From assembly GCF_042646425.1 (NCBI RefSeq), contig NZ_JBHRTR010000044.1, forward strand, positions 1-59,758: a stretch of 59,758 nt of DNA, in the 5' to 3' direction. Source of the DNA: Marinibaculum pumilum. GTDB taxonomy: Bacteria > Pseudomonadota > Alphaproteobacteria > Ferrovibrionales > Ferrovibrionaceae. The notes beneath the pieces were generated by a model that searched no databases, had not been told where the DNA came from, and worked only from the letters and a program-made list of their open reading frames with translations. Below are positions 17,797 to 25,943 of the stretch, in pieces. The number at the start of each line of letters is the position of its first letter. Positions within the stretch are counted from its first letter, which is position 1. Made by a program: the position numbers and the translations under genes.

Positions 17797-17956
17797 CAAG
17801 ATATCCCAGCGGCACGGGCTCTCAGAAACGAGGGTTTTTCGGAGACGATCCGCGGAGGTCCGATGGAGGTCGTTCGGGCCCCGTTCGGTATCTCAAAACT
17901 GTCTCCTGAAACTAGATCTCCGAAAACATTCTCCCTTGATGGGTTTTGAGAGGTGC

Positions 17957-17976
17957 GTTACGTTACGTTACGTAAC
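17957..17976. repeat. Iterated GTTAC pentamers ending in an inverted copy
   Basis: Three head-to-tail GTTAC units (17957, 17962, 17967) followed by GTAAC (17972-17976). The last two units form the palindrome GTTAC-GTAAC. It lies 42 bases upstream of a small basic protein gene and its resolvase neighbour. It could be an operator or a small recombination or partition site. Confidence 0.45.
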
Positions 17977-18018
17977 AACGGCATCTCGGCCGGAAGCTCA
18001 GTCCGAGGGGGTATGCAA

Positions 18019-18306
18019 ATGGCACTGTCGAACGCAGAGCGGCAAAGGCGCTACCGGCAGCGTCTGAAGGCGCGCGCCGCCACGGCTGTTAGATCATCGC
18101 CGCGCGGCGAGTACACCAGCGACCACAGCCGCGCTCGGGGTCTTATCCTCTCAATGCACAGCCGGCTATCAATCGTGCAGCGCCAGCTCATGGAGGCCTT
18201 GGCGCGCATTGAGAGCGCATCGGATCCTACCGACGGCGCCACGGACGTCATCGCCGACCTTCGGCGGGTTCTGGCTGAGGCCGAGGCCTGGCGGGCGATC
18301 AGATAG
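18019..18306 (+). CDS. Small basic protein upstream of the resolvase
   Basis: A 95-aa protein beginning MALSNAERQRRYRQRLKARA, a basic N-terminal segment common in small plasmid and phage proteins, followed by helical sequence. GAGGGGG about eight bases upstream supports the ATG at 18019 rather than 18013 or 17953. It ends 17 bases before the serine recombinase and may be co-transcribed with it. DNA binding is likely from composition but not shown. Confidence 0.6.
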   Translation: MALSNAERQRRYRQRLKARAATAVRSSPRGEYTSDHSRARGLILSMHSRLSIVQRQLMEALARIESASDPTDGATDVIADLRRVLAEAEAWRAIR

Positions 18307-18323
18307 ACGTCGGAGGAGGTGAC

Positions 18324-18914
18324 ATGCTTGTAGGCTATGCCCGCGTCTCGACCCAGGATCAGGATCCTGCCCTGCAACTCGATGCGCTCAACCTCGCCGG
18401 TTGTGAGCAGGTCTATGTCGAGAAGGCGTCCGGGGCTCAGCGGGAGCGCCCGCAACTCCAGGCGGCTCTGGGCTACATGCGCGGCGGCGACACCCTCGTC
18501 GTCTGGCGCCTTGATCGTCTCGCGCGCTCCATCAAGCAGCTGATTGAGACGGTGGAGGACCTGGAGGGCAGGGGGATCGGATTCCGGTCCATCACCGAAG
18601 CGATCGACACCACCACCTCCGGTGGCCGCCTGGTCTTCCACATCTTTGCGGCCTTGGCCGAGTTCGAGCGGGCCATCATTCGCGATCGGACCAGTGCGGG
18701 CCTGGCCGCAGCGCGGTCGCGTGGTCGGCGCGGCGGACGACCTCCTGCGCTGTCGGCCGAGGACCTGGTGCAGGCCAGGGCGTTGCTGCGCGACGAGAAT
18801 ATCCCGGTCGAGAAGGTGGCGGAGCGCTTCGGCGTGGCGCCCTCCACGCTGTATCGTCATCTTCGAGGCGGGCGCAGCGGCGTGCTTGCGGAACCGGCCA
18901 CATCCGGTAGTTGA
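18324..18914 (+). CDS. Serine recombinase (resolvase/invertase family)
   Basis: A 196-aa small serine recombinase. It starts MLVGYARVSTQDQD with the catalytic serine at residue 9. RLDRLARS and GRLVFHIFAALAEFERAIIRDRT follow, the hallmark of Tn3-type resolvases and DNA invertases. The C-terminal helix-turn-helix is VEKVAERFGVAPSTLYRHL. No transposase or terminal inverted repeats are seen nearby, so it most likely resolves plasmid multimers, or is a remnant of a transposon. Confidence 0.92.
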   Translation: MLVGYARVSTQDQDPALQLDALNLAGCEQVYVEKASGAQRERPQLQAALGYMRGGDTLVVWRLDRLARSIKQLIETVEDLEGRGIGFRSITEAIDTTTSGGRLVFHIFAALAEFERAIIRDRTSAGLAAARSRGRRGGRPPALSAEDLVQARALLRDENIPVEKVAERFGVAPSTLYRHLRGGRSGVLAEPATSGS

Positions 18915-18944
18915 CTGGCGGCGTTTATGGTATTAATTTGTTAG

Positions 18945-18984
18945 TTAGTTTGTTATTTATGATCATACATCCCCCACAAACTAA
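18945..18984. promoter_or_regulatory. Candidate KfrA autoregulatory operator
   Basis: TTAGTTTGT (18945-18953) and ACAAACTAA (18976-18984) form a perfect 9-bp inverted repeat in a strikingly AT-rich stretch directly before kfrA. A further partial copy (TTTGTTAG) lies at 18937-18944. KfrA proteins of other plasmids repress their own promoters, so this is a natural operator candidate. Confidence 0.6.
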
Positions 18985-18996
18985 TGGACAAACCCC

Positions 18997-19665
18997 ATGG
19001 CACGCCCCGTTGAGTTCACCGAGGATCGGATCCGCGCCAAGATCGATGAGATGGCCGCGGCCGGGACACCACTCACCGCGTTCGCCATCCGCCGCGCACT
19101 AGGCGGCGGCAATATGAGCCGGATTGCCGGTGTCCTCGCGGACTGGGAAGCGAACACGACCCCGGCGGTGGCTGAAGCGGAACCCATCGAGCTGCCGGCC
19201 GAGCTGCAGGCCGAGGTCGATACCCGCATGGCCGAGCTGTCGACCGGGCTGTCCAGTACGATCGCCCGCATCCATCGTAGAGCTACCGAGATCGCCGAGA
19301 GCCGCGTCACAGAAGCGGTGAAGGCCGCCCGGTCGGCTGCCACCAAGGCCGAAGCCGAGCTCGCCGACGCCCGCGCGGTCCTGGCCGAGAGCGACAGCCA
19401 GGTCGAAGGGCTGCAAACCGAGTTGGCCAAGGTCCAGGACCAATTAACCGAAGCGAAATCCCGGCTGGCGGCGATGACCGAGCGGGCAGAGTCTGCGGAG
19501 CGGGAGCGGGATGAGCAGACCCGCAAGCTGGAGCAGGTCACGAAGGACGTGGAGAGCTACAAGGAGCGCGCGGTGGCGGCCGAGGCGAAGGCCCAACAGA
19601 GCGAGGCCGATCGCAAGGAGCTGCGCAAGTACCTGGATTCGAAGTTCGCGCAGCTGAAGAAATGA
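18997..19665 (+). CDS. kfrA: KfrA-like coiled-coil DNA-binding protein
   Basis: A 222-aa protein with an N-terminal KfrA-type helix-turn-helix domain (residues 5-50: FTEDRIRAKIDEMAAAGTPL, IRRALGGGNMSRIAGVLADWE). A long Ala/Glu/Arg-rich coiled coil follows (about residues 70-215). In IncP and IncU-type plasmids KfrA binds its own promoter and supports stable inheritance, possibly as a nucleoid-like scaffold. Here it lies after a serine resolvase, which suits a stability module. The upstream inverted repeat supports autoregulation. Confidence 0.85.
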   Translation: MARPVEFTEDRIRAKIDEMAAAGTPLTAFAIRRALGGGNMSRIAGVLADWEANTTPAVAEAEPIELPAELQAEVDTRMAELSTGLSSTIARIHRRATEIAESRVTEAVKAARSAATKAEAELADARAVLAESDSQVEGLQTELAKVQDQLTEAKSRLAAMTERAESAERERDEQTRKLEQVTKDVESYKERAVAAEAKAQQSEADRKELRKYLDSKFAQLKK

Positions 19666-19676
19666 CCGTCGGGGCG

Positions 19677-19691
19677 GCGCGCTTCGCGCGC
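19677..19691. terminator. Short GC hairpin after kfrA
   Basis: GCGCGC (19677-19682), loop TTC, GCGCGC (19686-19691), 12 bases after the kfrA stop. There is no following T-run, so it would be a weak terminator. Confidence 0.3.
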
Positions 19692-19798
19692 TGCGGCTAT
19701 CCGGCGACCTCCAGGCTGGCGCCGGCGTCGGCTGCACCTGGACAGGCCCGGGTGCCGCAGCGATAAGGGAAGCCCCTGGCTTCCGCGAGGCTCAAACC

Positions 19799-20464
19799 AT
19801 GTGCGGCCGCTTCACCCAGATCTACAGCTGGGCGGAAGTGCATGAGCAGTACAACCTCATCCTTCCGGACCCGATCCCGAATCTGGAACCTCGCTACAAT
19901 GTCGCGCCGACTCAGCGGATTGACATCGTCGTCCAGGAGGAGGGCGGCCGCGCCCTGGCGCGCGCCCGTTGGGGCCTGGTGCCGTTCTTCTGGAAGAAGA
20001 GCCTGAAGGAGGCGGCCAGGCTCTCGACCTTCAACGCCAAGTCCGAGGAGGCCGCCGCTAAGCCGTTTTTCAGGGCGGCCATGAAGGCGCGGCGCTGCAT
20101 CGTGCCGGCGAGCGGCTTCTACGAGTGGCGGACCGAGGACGGCCAGAAGCAGCCGTATTACATCACGGCCGCCGGCGGCGAGATCCTGAGCTTTGCCGGC
20201 CTGTGGGAAACCTGGAAGGATCCAGAGACAGAGGAGCGGCTGGTGTCGGCGACCATCCTGACGACGGCGGCCAATGCCACGATGCAGGAGCTGCATCACC
20301 GCATGCCGGTGATCCTGAAGGCCGACCAGGTCGACGGCTGGCTGGTCGACGGCGATCAGGAGCTGCTGGTGCCCTGCGATCCGCAGATGATCGAGTTCCG
20401 GCGGGTTTCTCGGAAGGTGAACAATGTGCGCAACCAGCGGGCCGATTTATTGAATTCTGAATAG
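19799..20464 (+). CDS. SRAP-family (YedK/HMCES-like) DNA-protein crosslink peptidase
   Basis: A 221-aa SOS-response-associated peptidase. It begins MCGRFTQ, giving Cys2 as the catalytic residue once Met is removed. PRYNVAPTQ (N34), STFNAKSEE, SGFYEW (E109) and LHHRMPVIL (H166) follow, matching the active-site set of the family. SRAP proteins trap abasic sites in single-stranded DNA through Cys2. On a conjugative plasmid this could protect the incoming strand. It stands alone between kfrA and the convergent AbiTii gene. Confidence 0.93.
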   Translation: MCGRFTQIYSWAEVHEQYNLILPDPIPNLEPRYNVAPTQRIDIVVQEEGGRALARARWGLVPFFWKKSLKEAARLSTFNAKSEEAAAKPFFRAAMKARRCIVPASGFYEWRTEDGQKQPYYITAAGGEILSFAGLWETWKDPETEERLVSATILTTAANATMQELHHRMPVILKADQVDGWLVDGDQELLVPCDPQMIEFRRVSRKVNNVRNQRADLLNSE

Positions 20465-20478
20465 GCTACGAGATCCTC

Positions 20479-21405
20479 TTACTTGAGACCGTAGTAACGC
20501 AGAGCAGCCTCCTGTAAAACAGCCGTAGCAACTGCCACGCCGATCTTCCACGTACCATTGGCAGCCTTACTGATGTTTCTGCCGAGCCATTCTGTCGCTC
20601 GCGTGCCGAAGGGACGTTCAATTTCTTGTGGGCCATCGTCTGCTAAGGCTCTCAAGAAATCTCGTGCATCCTCCTCGGCGATCCCCATGCGGGCAAGTTC
20701 GTGAACAACTGCATCACCGTCACCTCGTGCGATGCTGACGTGCATGTTGTTGACACTGCCGGTGTTCGTGACCCCACTGTAGTTACCGTAAATGGTTTGG
20801 TTAACAATGTGCGTCACTGCCTCAGAATCCTTCGGCATCTCGGGCACTGGGGCCCCAAGCGCAACCGATATAGAATCAGGTACAGACTTTTCCAGTTCGA
20901 TTGTTAACTCGAGTATTCGGCTGCGCACTGTTGCTCTAATTGCTTCTACTGCTGCGGGCGAAATGCGCCCCTCTACTGCGTTACATGCATACCCTTCGTA
21001 CATTTTTCCTTGGAGAAGCAATATGAGATCGGACGCGTCGATTCGGAGATGTACGTTATCCTCCTTGGTGCTTGCCATGAGCGCGTCAATTGCGGCGATG
21101 CTCTGCCGCATCTCCCAGTGGATCCAACGTGAACCACAGTGCTTATCGATCAAATACGAGGGGATAGGGGCGTTTTTGATACCGGATCCAAAAGGTCCCG
21201 ACCAAGTGCTTGTGTAGCTGACCCGGAGTGCGCGGTAATTCGGGACGGGGACATCTTTGGGATATCCATCGGTCTCGTACTTGACCCAGTCCTCTAGTGG
21301 ATGACTGCCGAGGCGGGCAGCCAGGAATCGCAGCTTTAGGAGTATGCCGCTGACTGCGGTATCAGCATCCAGTACCGAAGCTTGTATCTCGTGCAGCAGG
21401 CCCAT
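20479..21405 (-). CDS. AbiTii-domain protein, probable phage-defence gene
   Basis: A 308-aa protein with an AbiTii-type N-terminal domain (residues 1-170: LLHEIQASVLDADTAVSGIL, LRFLAARLGSHPLEDWVKYE, GYP.DVPVPNYRALRV). A short repeat-like linker rich in Asn/Gly/Thr follows (NQTIYGNYSGVTNTGSVNN). The C-terminal helical domain ends in LGRNISKAANGTWKIGVAVA. This domain pair occurs in abortive-infection and other defence proteins. GC is lower than in the plasmid backbone. The start is 15 bases before the stop of the next minus-strand gene upstream, so the two may form one operon. Confidence 0.75.
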   Translation of the reverse strand: MGLLHEIQASVLDADTAVSGILLKLRFLAARLGSHPLEDWVKYETDGYPKDVPVPNYRALRVSYTSTWSGPFGSGIKNAPIPSYLIDKHCGSRWIHWEMRQSIAAIDALMASTKEDNVHLRIDASDLILLLQGKMYEGYACNAVEGRISPAAVEAIRATVRSRILELTIELEKSVPDSISVALGAPVPEMPKDSEAVTHIVNQTIYGNYSGVTNTGSVNNMHVSIARGDGDAVVHELARMGIAEEDARDFLRALADDGPQEIERPFGTRATEWLGRNISKAANGTWKIGVAVATAVLQEAALRYYGLK

Positions 21406-21437
21406 ACGGGAACTCTCGGCAGGTTGCGTCAGAAACC

Positions 21438-22640
21438 TTACCGATGTGGAACATCAAATGCCAATATAGCAAGTGATAGCTCCCGATCCGGATCATCTGG
21501 GTGATGGAGCGTGTATTGGAAAATTGTTTCGTCTTTCGGTCCTTCGCGCCTGAAATTCGGATGAGAGGTCACTGCGTTCGGAATAGCATCAATTACTTTA
21601 GTGAAATTTTTGTTTTTGTTAAATAAAATAATGGCTGTTTTTGTGTCGCGCCAGCTAGTATATCTTAGTATTTGATCAATTGTATCGGAAAAATTTTTTG
21701 GTCCAGCCCAAAATTTACACTCCGCAATAAATATGTTCTTGCCGTCAACGCGAATTAAAATATCTGTTTTTCCTTGATAGTTGAACACTTCGCCAGATGC
21801 ACTGCCTTCATAATGTCCGTTGAGAGGCACGAGAAAAAGAAAGCGTAATGCTTCCTCATCTAGATCCTTAAAAGCTGAAGGGCTTCGTTCTATCACGATG
21901 GCCATATCGGCTATTACCTTTAGAATGTGCTTATAGTTCTCAACATCTAGGGCAGGCTCAGGCTTGAATGTACCTGTGCCTTGCCGCGCCACGGTAGGCG
22001 CCAGTTTTCGGCGGATGTCGGGCGGCGCATAGGTCCGTGGTGTGTCCGGACGCACTTTGATCTCATAGCCGATATTGGAGATAAGGTTGCGGTCAGAGAG
22101 GAGCTTGGCGCGCCGTTTGGCAACGTACTGGCGAGCGAGGTTTTCCATCTCGGGACGGTGTCTTTCAACATCTGCGCGCAGCTTATCTAGGTGAAATTCT
22201 ATCTCATCGAGTTGAGCATCAATGTCGTGCCGAACCTGCTTCGGGTCGCGCTGGGTTGCATCGACAGTGAATAATAGCTCTGTAGATGCGACAAAGGCAC
22301 GTGGGGTAGAGGAACGGTAAGTAGAGGGGCGGATTTTGAAGGCATCGGACGGCCCGGAGTGAGGAACTGTGACATCTACTTCGGTGGTTGGTATTGTAAC
22401 GGTTCTCCCATAGTCGTCGACCTGACGCGTACCGTCACGGTGGGATATTTGGATTTTGTCTCTGTGAAGAATAGGAACGTCAGTGGCCAGTAAATCAGAA
22501 ATATGTGCCATGACGGTTTCATCACTCATGCCGAGTAGGCGATCTGGATCAAATTCATTTATCGCATTCTTCAAACCCTCTTCACGTGCCTGGCTCAATG
22601 AGGCCCAGTCATTTGAGGAGAACAGAGAAATGTGTGCCAT
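21438..22640 (-). CDS. Putative PD-(D/E)XK nuclease of a defence operon
   Basis: A 400-aa protein of unknown family. The C-terminal third carries a restriction-endonuclease-like core: a TDILIRV strand (D293), then FIAECKFW (E307-x-K309), with a downstream QILRYTSWRDTKTAIILF helix-strand. This D-x13-E-x-K arrangement is typical of PD-(D/E)XK nucleases. The N-terminal two thirds contain a Lys/Arg/Glu-rich helical segment (residues 130-190) and beta-rich parts that may sense or bind. GC content is much lower than the backbone, indicating separate acquisition. It lies 32 bases upstream of the AbiTii gene on the same strand, so they may work together. Confidence 0.65.
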   Translation of the reverse strand: MAHISLFSSNDWASLSQAREEGLKNAINEFDPDRLLGMSDETVMAHISDLLATDVPILHRDKIQISHRDGTRQVDDYGRTVTIPTTEVDVTVPHSGPSDAFKIRPSTYRSSTPRAFVASTELLFTVDATQRDPKQVRHDIDAQLDEIEFHLDKLRADVERHRPEMENLARQYVAKRRAKLLSDRNLISNIGYEIKVRPDTPRTYAPPDIRRKLAPTVARQGTGTFKPEPALDVENYKHILKVIADMAIVIERSPSAFKDLDEEALRFLFLVPLNGHYEGSASGEVFNYQGKTDILIRVDGKNIFIAECKFWAGPKNFSDTIDQILRYTSWRDTKTAIILFNKNKNFTKVIDAIPNAVTSHPNFRREGPKDETIFQYTLHHPDDPDRELSLAILAFDVPHR

Positions 22641-22987
22641 TGCTTGCAGTCTCGTTCTGGAGCTATGTGGGCGGTAAACTCAAGGTAATCCTCCTAGAAG
22701 GTGGGCGACAAGGATTGTCAGAGAATGCTCGCATTTCTAGGAATCATCGCAACAAATTGTCCTAGGAGCTATGTTCGTAGAAATCGAACGCCGTTATGCA
22801 ATGTTGCTAGAAGAGACATTTATCCGACTGATGTGAATTTGCCCGATTGGCAATGCCTCATCCGAATGCCTGGCGATCGCCTTGCCGCGGGATGCGAGCG
22901 GATGTTTTAGGAGAGCCGACATAGTATGCGGGGCGGCGAGGGAAAAGGAAACCGACGATGACCCGGTGGCATGAACTGCCGCGCAAC
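22641..22987. other. Intergenic region holding a gene scar
   Basis: No intact gene is supported here. The 22641-22812 part shows no recognisable feature. 22813-22907 is the scar of a second glycosyltransferase gene, listed separately. 22908-22987 lies just downstream of the PIN gene. Confidence 0.5.
22813..22907 (-). pseudogene. Deletion scar of a second TPR-glycosyltransferase gene
   Basis: On the minus strand 22813-22865 encodes MRHCQSGKFTSVG and a stop, matching the C-terminus of the intact glycosyltransferase at 28845 (MTHCKSGDFTPIG-stop). Joined directly to it, 22870-22901 is nearly identical to 30870-30901, the sequence just upstream of that gene's start. About 2 kb of coding sequence is therefore missing between two flanks that are here fused. 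The non-coding similarity continues a few bases past the stop (AAGAGACA). Confidence 0.75.
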
Positions 22988-23476
22988 TCAACGGCGATAT
23001 CGCTGAAGTCGCGCTTTCACTTCCCGTATCGGTAGCCGACACCTGGGGTGGCTGGAAATGGCCCTGAGGCCGTTGAATAGGCGTTGCCCGTTGACGCCTT
23101 CTTCAAACATCAGGTCGAGAAACCAAAGGAGCCCGTGGCAATCGATCTGTTCAGATTCCGCAAGTTTCCGGAGCGCCTGATCGCCAGTGAGGAGCAGCCA
23201 ACTGTTGCGCTGGGCAAGGGTGATCGCGAAGGTGTCCGGAATTGATAGGCGTGGAACCCGCTGCCGATAGGCCTGCGCATGCTGGACCCCAACGGCGTCG
23301 AGCTCTTCGACGCGCAGGCCAAGGCTCGGAAACTTCGAGCCGCCGAACGGCTCAAGCTCTCGACGGAACAGAACGTCCGGGACGGCAAGTTCGAAAGAAA
23401 GTCTGAAAGCGGTCTCCAGTAATTCCCCACGCTCTAAGTCTATCAATATGGAGGTGTCGGAGACGAGCACTCTCAT
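22988..23476 (-). CDS. PIN-domain protein paired with an ImmA/IrrE regulator
   Basis: A 162-aa PIN-like protein. It begins MRVLVSDTSILIDLERGELLETAF, with the first active-site Asp at residue 7. It has RLSIPDTFAITLAQRNSWLLLTGDQALRKLAE, containing the later acidic residues. Such proteins are probable ribonuclease toxins. It starts three bases after the stop of the XRE-ImmA/IrrE gene, so the two are co-translated. The pairing of a PIN protein with an XRE-peptidase gene recurs in mobile and defence islands; here the regulator probably acts as repressor and antitoxin (inference). Confidence 0.78.
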   Translation of the reverse strand: MRVLVSDTSILIDLERGELLETAFRLSFELAVPDVLFRRELEPFGGSKFPSLGLRVEELDAVGVQHAQAYRQRVPRLSIPDTFAITLAQRNSWLLLTGDQALRKLAESEQIDCHGLLWFLDLMFEEGVNGQRLFNGLRAISSHPRCRLPIREVKARLQRYRR

Positions 23477-23479
23477 GAC

Positions 23480-24547
23480 TCAGGCAGCCTCAGGGGTGTC
23501 CATGAGGCGATTGAGTTGCCGTACGGAGATCCCGAGGATCTCTGCCGTCTTGGATTCCGAGATCGCCCCCTCGGCGAGGGCCCGAAAACACAGCCGCTCA
23601 AGGCGGCGCGGCTCTTCGAGCTTCGGATCAAGGGCTCCAATCTCCTCAAAAGGTGGACGACGCCAGCCTCGCTGAGTGAAAATCTTGAACAGCCTCGTCA
23701 GGGTAGCCTGATCGAAAATCCCGAGATCCTTACAGCGGTAGGCGATTGCTTGGAGGCTCACACCGAACAACTCCTTTAGCCTGGCTAGCTCTCCCAGGCT
23801 GATTGACGTTCGATGTTTGCCGACTTCGGCCCAAAGCGCCTCGGCGGGCATGAGAAGTGCGCCTGCGAAGCGATTGCATGCTCTTTCCTCGTCGAGTCCA
23901 TGTGCGACTGCGAGCACCATGTGCCCAAGCTCGTGTGCGAGGGTGAACCTCTTCCGCTCGCTCCAGGCCGTCTTATTGACTGCGATGACAGGCAATGGAG
24001 CTTTGCCGGGTCGCCTGACCGTTGCCGTCAATCCGTCGATGTTCGTTAGCTCGACGGACAACACCTTGAGTCCGCGCTCCTCAAACAACTCGACCAGATT
24101 AGGGATTGGATCCATTCCGAGATCCCACGCATCCCGAACGCTGCGCGCCGCGCGCTCGGCCTCCCCAGTATCATTGACGATCGGGAAGGGGGCGCCGCGC
24201 GGGCGATCCCATTCAGGGGAGATGTTCAGCATCTCCTCGATGAGGAGGTAACGCTCCAGAAGGTGCAATGCCCTCGCCTCGAGCTGAGCTTCCTCCTTCT
24301 TGCTGGCGAGCGACTTCTTCCGGAATTCCACCCCATCAAGTGCCATTGTTTGTTCGCCAAGGAGATAGTCCTCCGTCACGCCAAGCGCGTCAGCGAGTGC
24401 GATGAGCACTCCGGAACTCGGCATCGACTCATTGCGCTCGTATTTGCCGATGGCTTGAGCCGTCACCCGGCTGTTGATCTTTTTCTCCAGGTCACGGAGC
24501 GATAAACCAACGGCTGAGCGTGCAACCTTAAGTCGTTGACCTATCAT
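23480..24547 (-). CDS. XRE regulator fused to an ImmA/IrrE (M78) metallopeptidase
   Basis: A 355-aa protein. An XRE helix-turn-helix occupies residues 1-60 (MIGQRLKVARSAVGLSLRDL, TAQAIGKYERNESMPSS). An ImmA/IrrE peptidase domain has zinc motif HELGH at 205-209, with a downstream DEERACNRFAGALLMP segment that supplies the third ligand. A C-terminal winged part holds SESKTAEILGISVRQLNRLMD. I chose the ATG at 24547 because of GGGAG just upstream; the longer frame to 24598 lacks this. ImmA/IrrE proteases typically cleave partner repressors. It is divergent from the CBASS genes across 142 bases. Confidence 0.87.
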   Translation of the reverse strand: MIGQRLKVARSAVGLSLRDLEKKINSRVTAQAIGKYERNESMPSSGVLIALADALGVTEDYLLGEQTMALDGVEFRKKSLASKKEEAQLEARALHLLERYLLIEEMLNISPEWDRPRGAPFPIVNDTGEAERAARSVRDAWDLGMDPIPNLVELFEERGLKVLSVELTNIDGLTATVRRPGKAPLPVIAVNKTAWSERKRFTLAHELGHMVLAVAHGLDEERACNRFAGALLMPAEALWAEVGKHRTSISLGELARLKELFGVSLQAIAYRCKDLGIFDQATLTRLFKIFTQRGWRRPPFEEIGALDPKLEEPRRLERLCFRALAEGAISESKTAEILGISVRQLNRLMDTPEAA

Positions 24548-24570
24548 ATTTTTCTCCCAATGCCATGACG

Positions 24571-24607
24571 GTTTACAAAATATCCTAATTATAGACACCT
24601 TGTAAAC
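24571..24607. promoter_or_regulatory. Operator/promoter between XRE-ImmA/IrrE and CBASS
   Basis: GTTTACAA (24571-24578) and TTGTAAAC (24600-24607) form a perfect 8-bp inverted repeat with a 21-base AT-rich spacer. Within the spacer, 24588-24593 reads TATAAT on the minus strand, a consensus -10 for the XRE gene. The divergent CD-NTase gene starts 83 bases away, so one operator could control both defence units. Confidence 0.6.
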
Positions 24608-24689
24608 TCCTCGGAGGCGTCATACGTTCCGTTCGGGGCGTCGGAATTTGCCGGCTCCACCAGCGCTCGCTGGAGCAGAGGGATTGGGG

Positions 24690-25943
24690 ATGCTGGAATA
24701 TGGGGTGATGCGGCGACCGCCGCTTTCAGAGCCAGCGGACATGCTTCTGGCCGATGTGGCCATCCGCATCCAGCTCAGTCCGACCGATTACGGGAAAGCC
24801 GAACAGCACTACCAGGCTCTGGCCGACTGGATCGACCGGCCGGGAAGCCCGCTTGAAGGTTTGGTTGAGCTTGTCTATGCGCAGGGTTCCATGGCCATCG
24901 GGGCGACAATCGCCTCACGTCTCACCACAGACGAGTTCGATGCAGATGCAATAGCCCAACTGTCACTGTCGCCGGACGTTGCCCCAGCGACAGCTTTGGA
25001 TCTCCTCTACGAAAGCATCCGCGGCGAGCCGGGCTCCCGCTACTATGACAAGACAGAGCGCCAGAGCAGGTGCACTACCGTATGCTACCCGGACATGCAT
25101 GTGGACCTAACGCCAATGGTCCGTCTATGGCATCGCTCCGAGCGTACCGGGCACCTATTCCATAGCAAGCCAGAGGAAGCGCGTCATTTCGATCGGACCC
25201 TGATCGCCAACCCATATGGCTTTGCCGAGTGGTTCAAAGCGGCCACTCCCCTCGATCACGATTTTGCTGTTGCCTTCAGCGAGCGTGCTCGAGGGCTGGA
25301 ACAGGTAGTCGCCGCGGAGAGCGAGGAATTGCCCGGGCAGACACATGTCAGCCAGAAGTCCAAGGCTGTGATCGTGCTCCAGCTACTGAAGCGCTGGCGG
25401 AACGTCCGCTATGACCAGCGCCAGGGCCGGCGGCCGCCGTCGGTTCTGTTGGCGAAGCTGGTGGCTGAAGCTGCGAACAAGACCGGCAGCCTTTCCGAGG
25501 AACTGCTTCATCAGGCCCAGGCGATGCTCGCAGAGTTTTGGCGTTGGCATGTGCATGGATCGCTGATCCAAGTTGAGAACCCGGCCTGTCCAAACGACGA
25601 TATTCTTACAGATCGCTGGCCGGGGACATTAGCTGCGCAAGGCCAGTTCATCGACGACTTGGAAGACTTGGTCGTCAAAACCGAGCGACTGGTGGCAGGC
25701 TGCCCGCTCCACGAGATGAGGGAGATCCTGGCGGATCTGTTTGGCGAATTTCCTGCTCAGCAGGCCGTCGCGGCATTCAACGATCGCACAGGCGCCGAGA
25801 TCCGTCAGGGCCATAGCCAGCATGGTGCCGGCGGAAGGCTGGTGCTGCCGGCCACCGGCTTGTTCACGAGCACAGGCGTGGCAAGTTCCCACGCCACACC
25901 CAGGCATACCTTCTTCGGCGGGAATTGGAGGCGTCGCAGTTGA
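24690..25943 (+). CDS. CBASS CD-NTase (cyclic oligonucleotide synthase)
   Basis: A 417-aa cGAS/DncV-like nucleotidyltransferase. The catalytic GS motif is at 66-67 (QGSMAIGATI), the paired acidic residues are D84 and D86 (EFDADAIAQL), and the third acidic residue is D139 (HVDLTPMV). On phage infection these enzymes make cyclic di- or trinucleotides that switch on a partner effector. I took the ATG at 24690 (AGAGGGAT upstream) over longer or shorter starts. Its stop overlaps the next gene (TTGA), so the E2-like protein is translationally coupled. Confidence 0.88.
   Translation: MLEYGVMRRPPLSEPADMLLADVAIRIQLSPTDYGKAEQHYQALADWIDRPGSPLEGLVELVYAQGSMAIGATIASRLTTDEFDADAIAQLSLSPDVAPATALDLLYESIRGEPGSRYYDKTERQSRCTTVCYPDMHVDLTPMVRLWHRSERTGHLFHSKPEEARHFDRTLIANPYGFAEWFKAATPLDHDFAVAFSERARGLEQVVAAESEELPGQTHVSQKSKAVIVLQLLKRWRNVRYDQRQGRRPPSVLLAKLVAEAANKTGSLSEELLHQAQAMLAEFWRWHVHGSLIQVENPACPNDDILTDRWPGTLAAQGQFIDDLEDLVVKTERLVAGCPLHEMREILADLFGEFPAQQAVAAFNDRTGAEIRQGHSQHGAGGRLVLPATGLFTSTGVASSHATPRHTFFGGNWRRRS

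Noticed and set aside
18324..18914. Serine recombinase as part of an intact transposon
   Set aside because: No transposase gene or matching terminal inverted repeats could be seen around it; a plasmid multimer-resolution role is simpler.
22794..23042. 82-codon minus-strand frame across the glycosyltransferase scar
   Set aside because: Its frame differs from that of the recognisable glycosyltransferase remnant, and it overlaps the end of the PIN gene.
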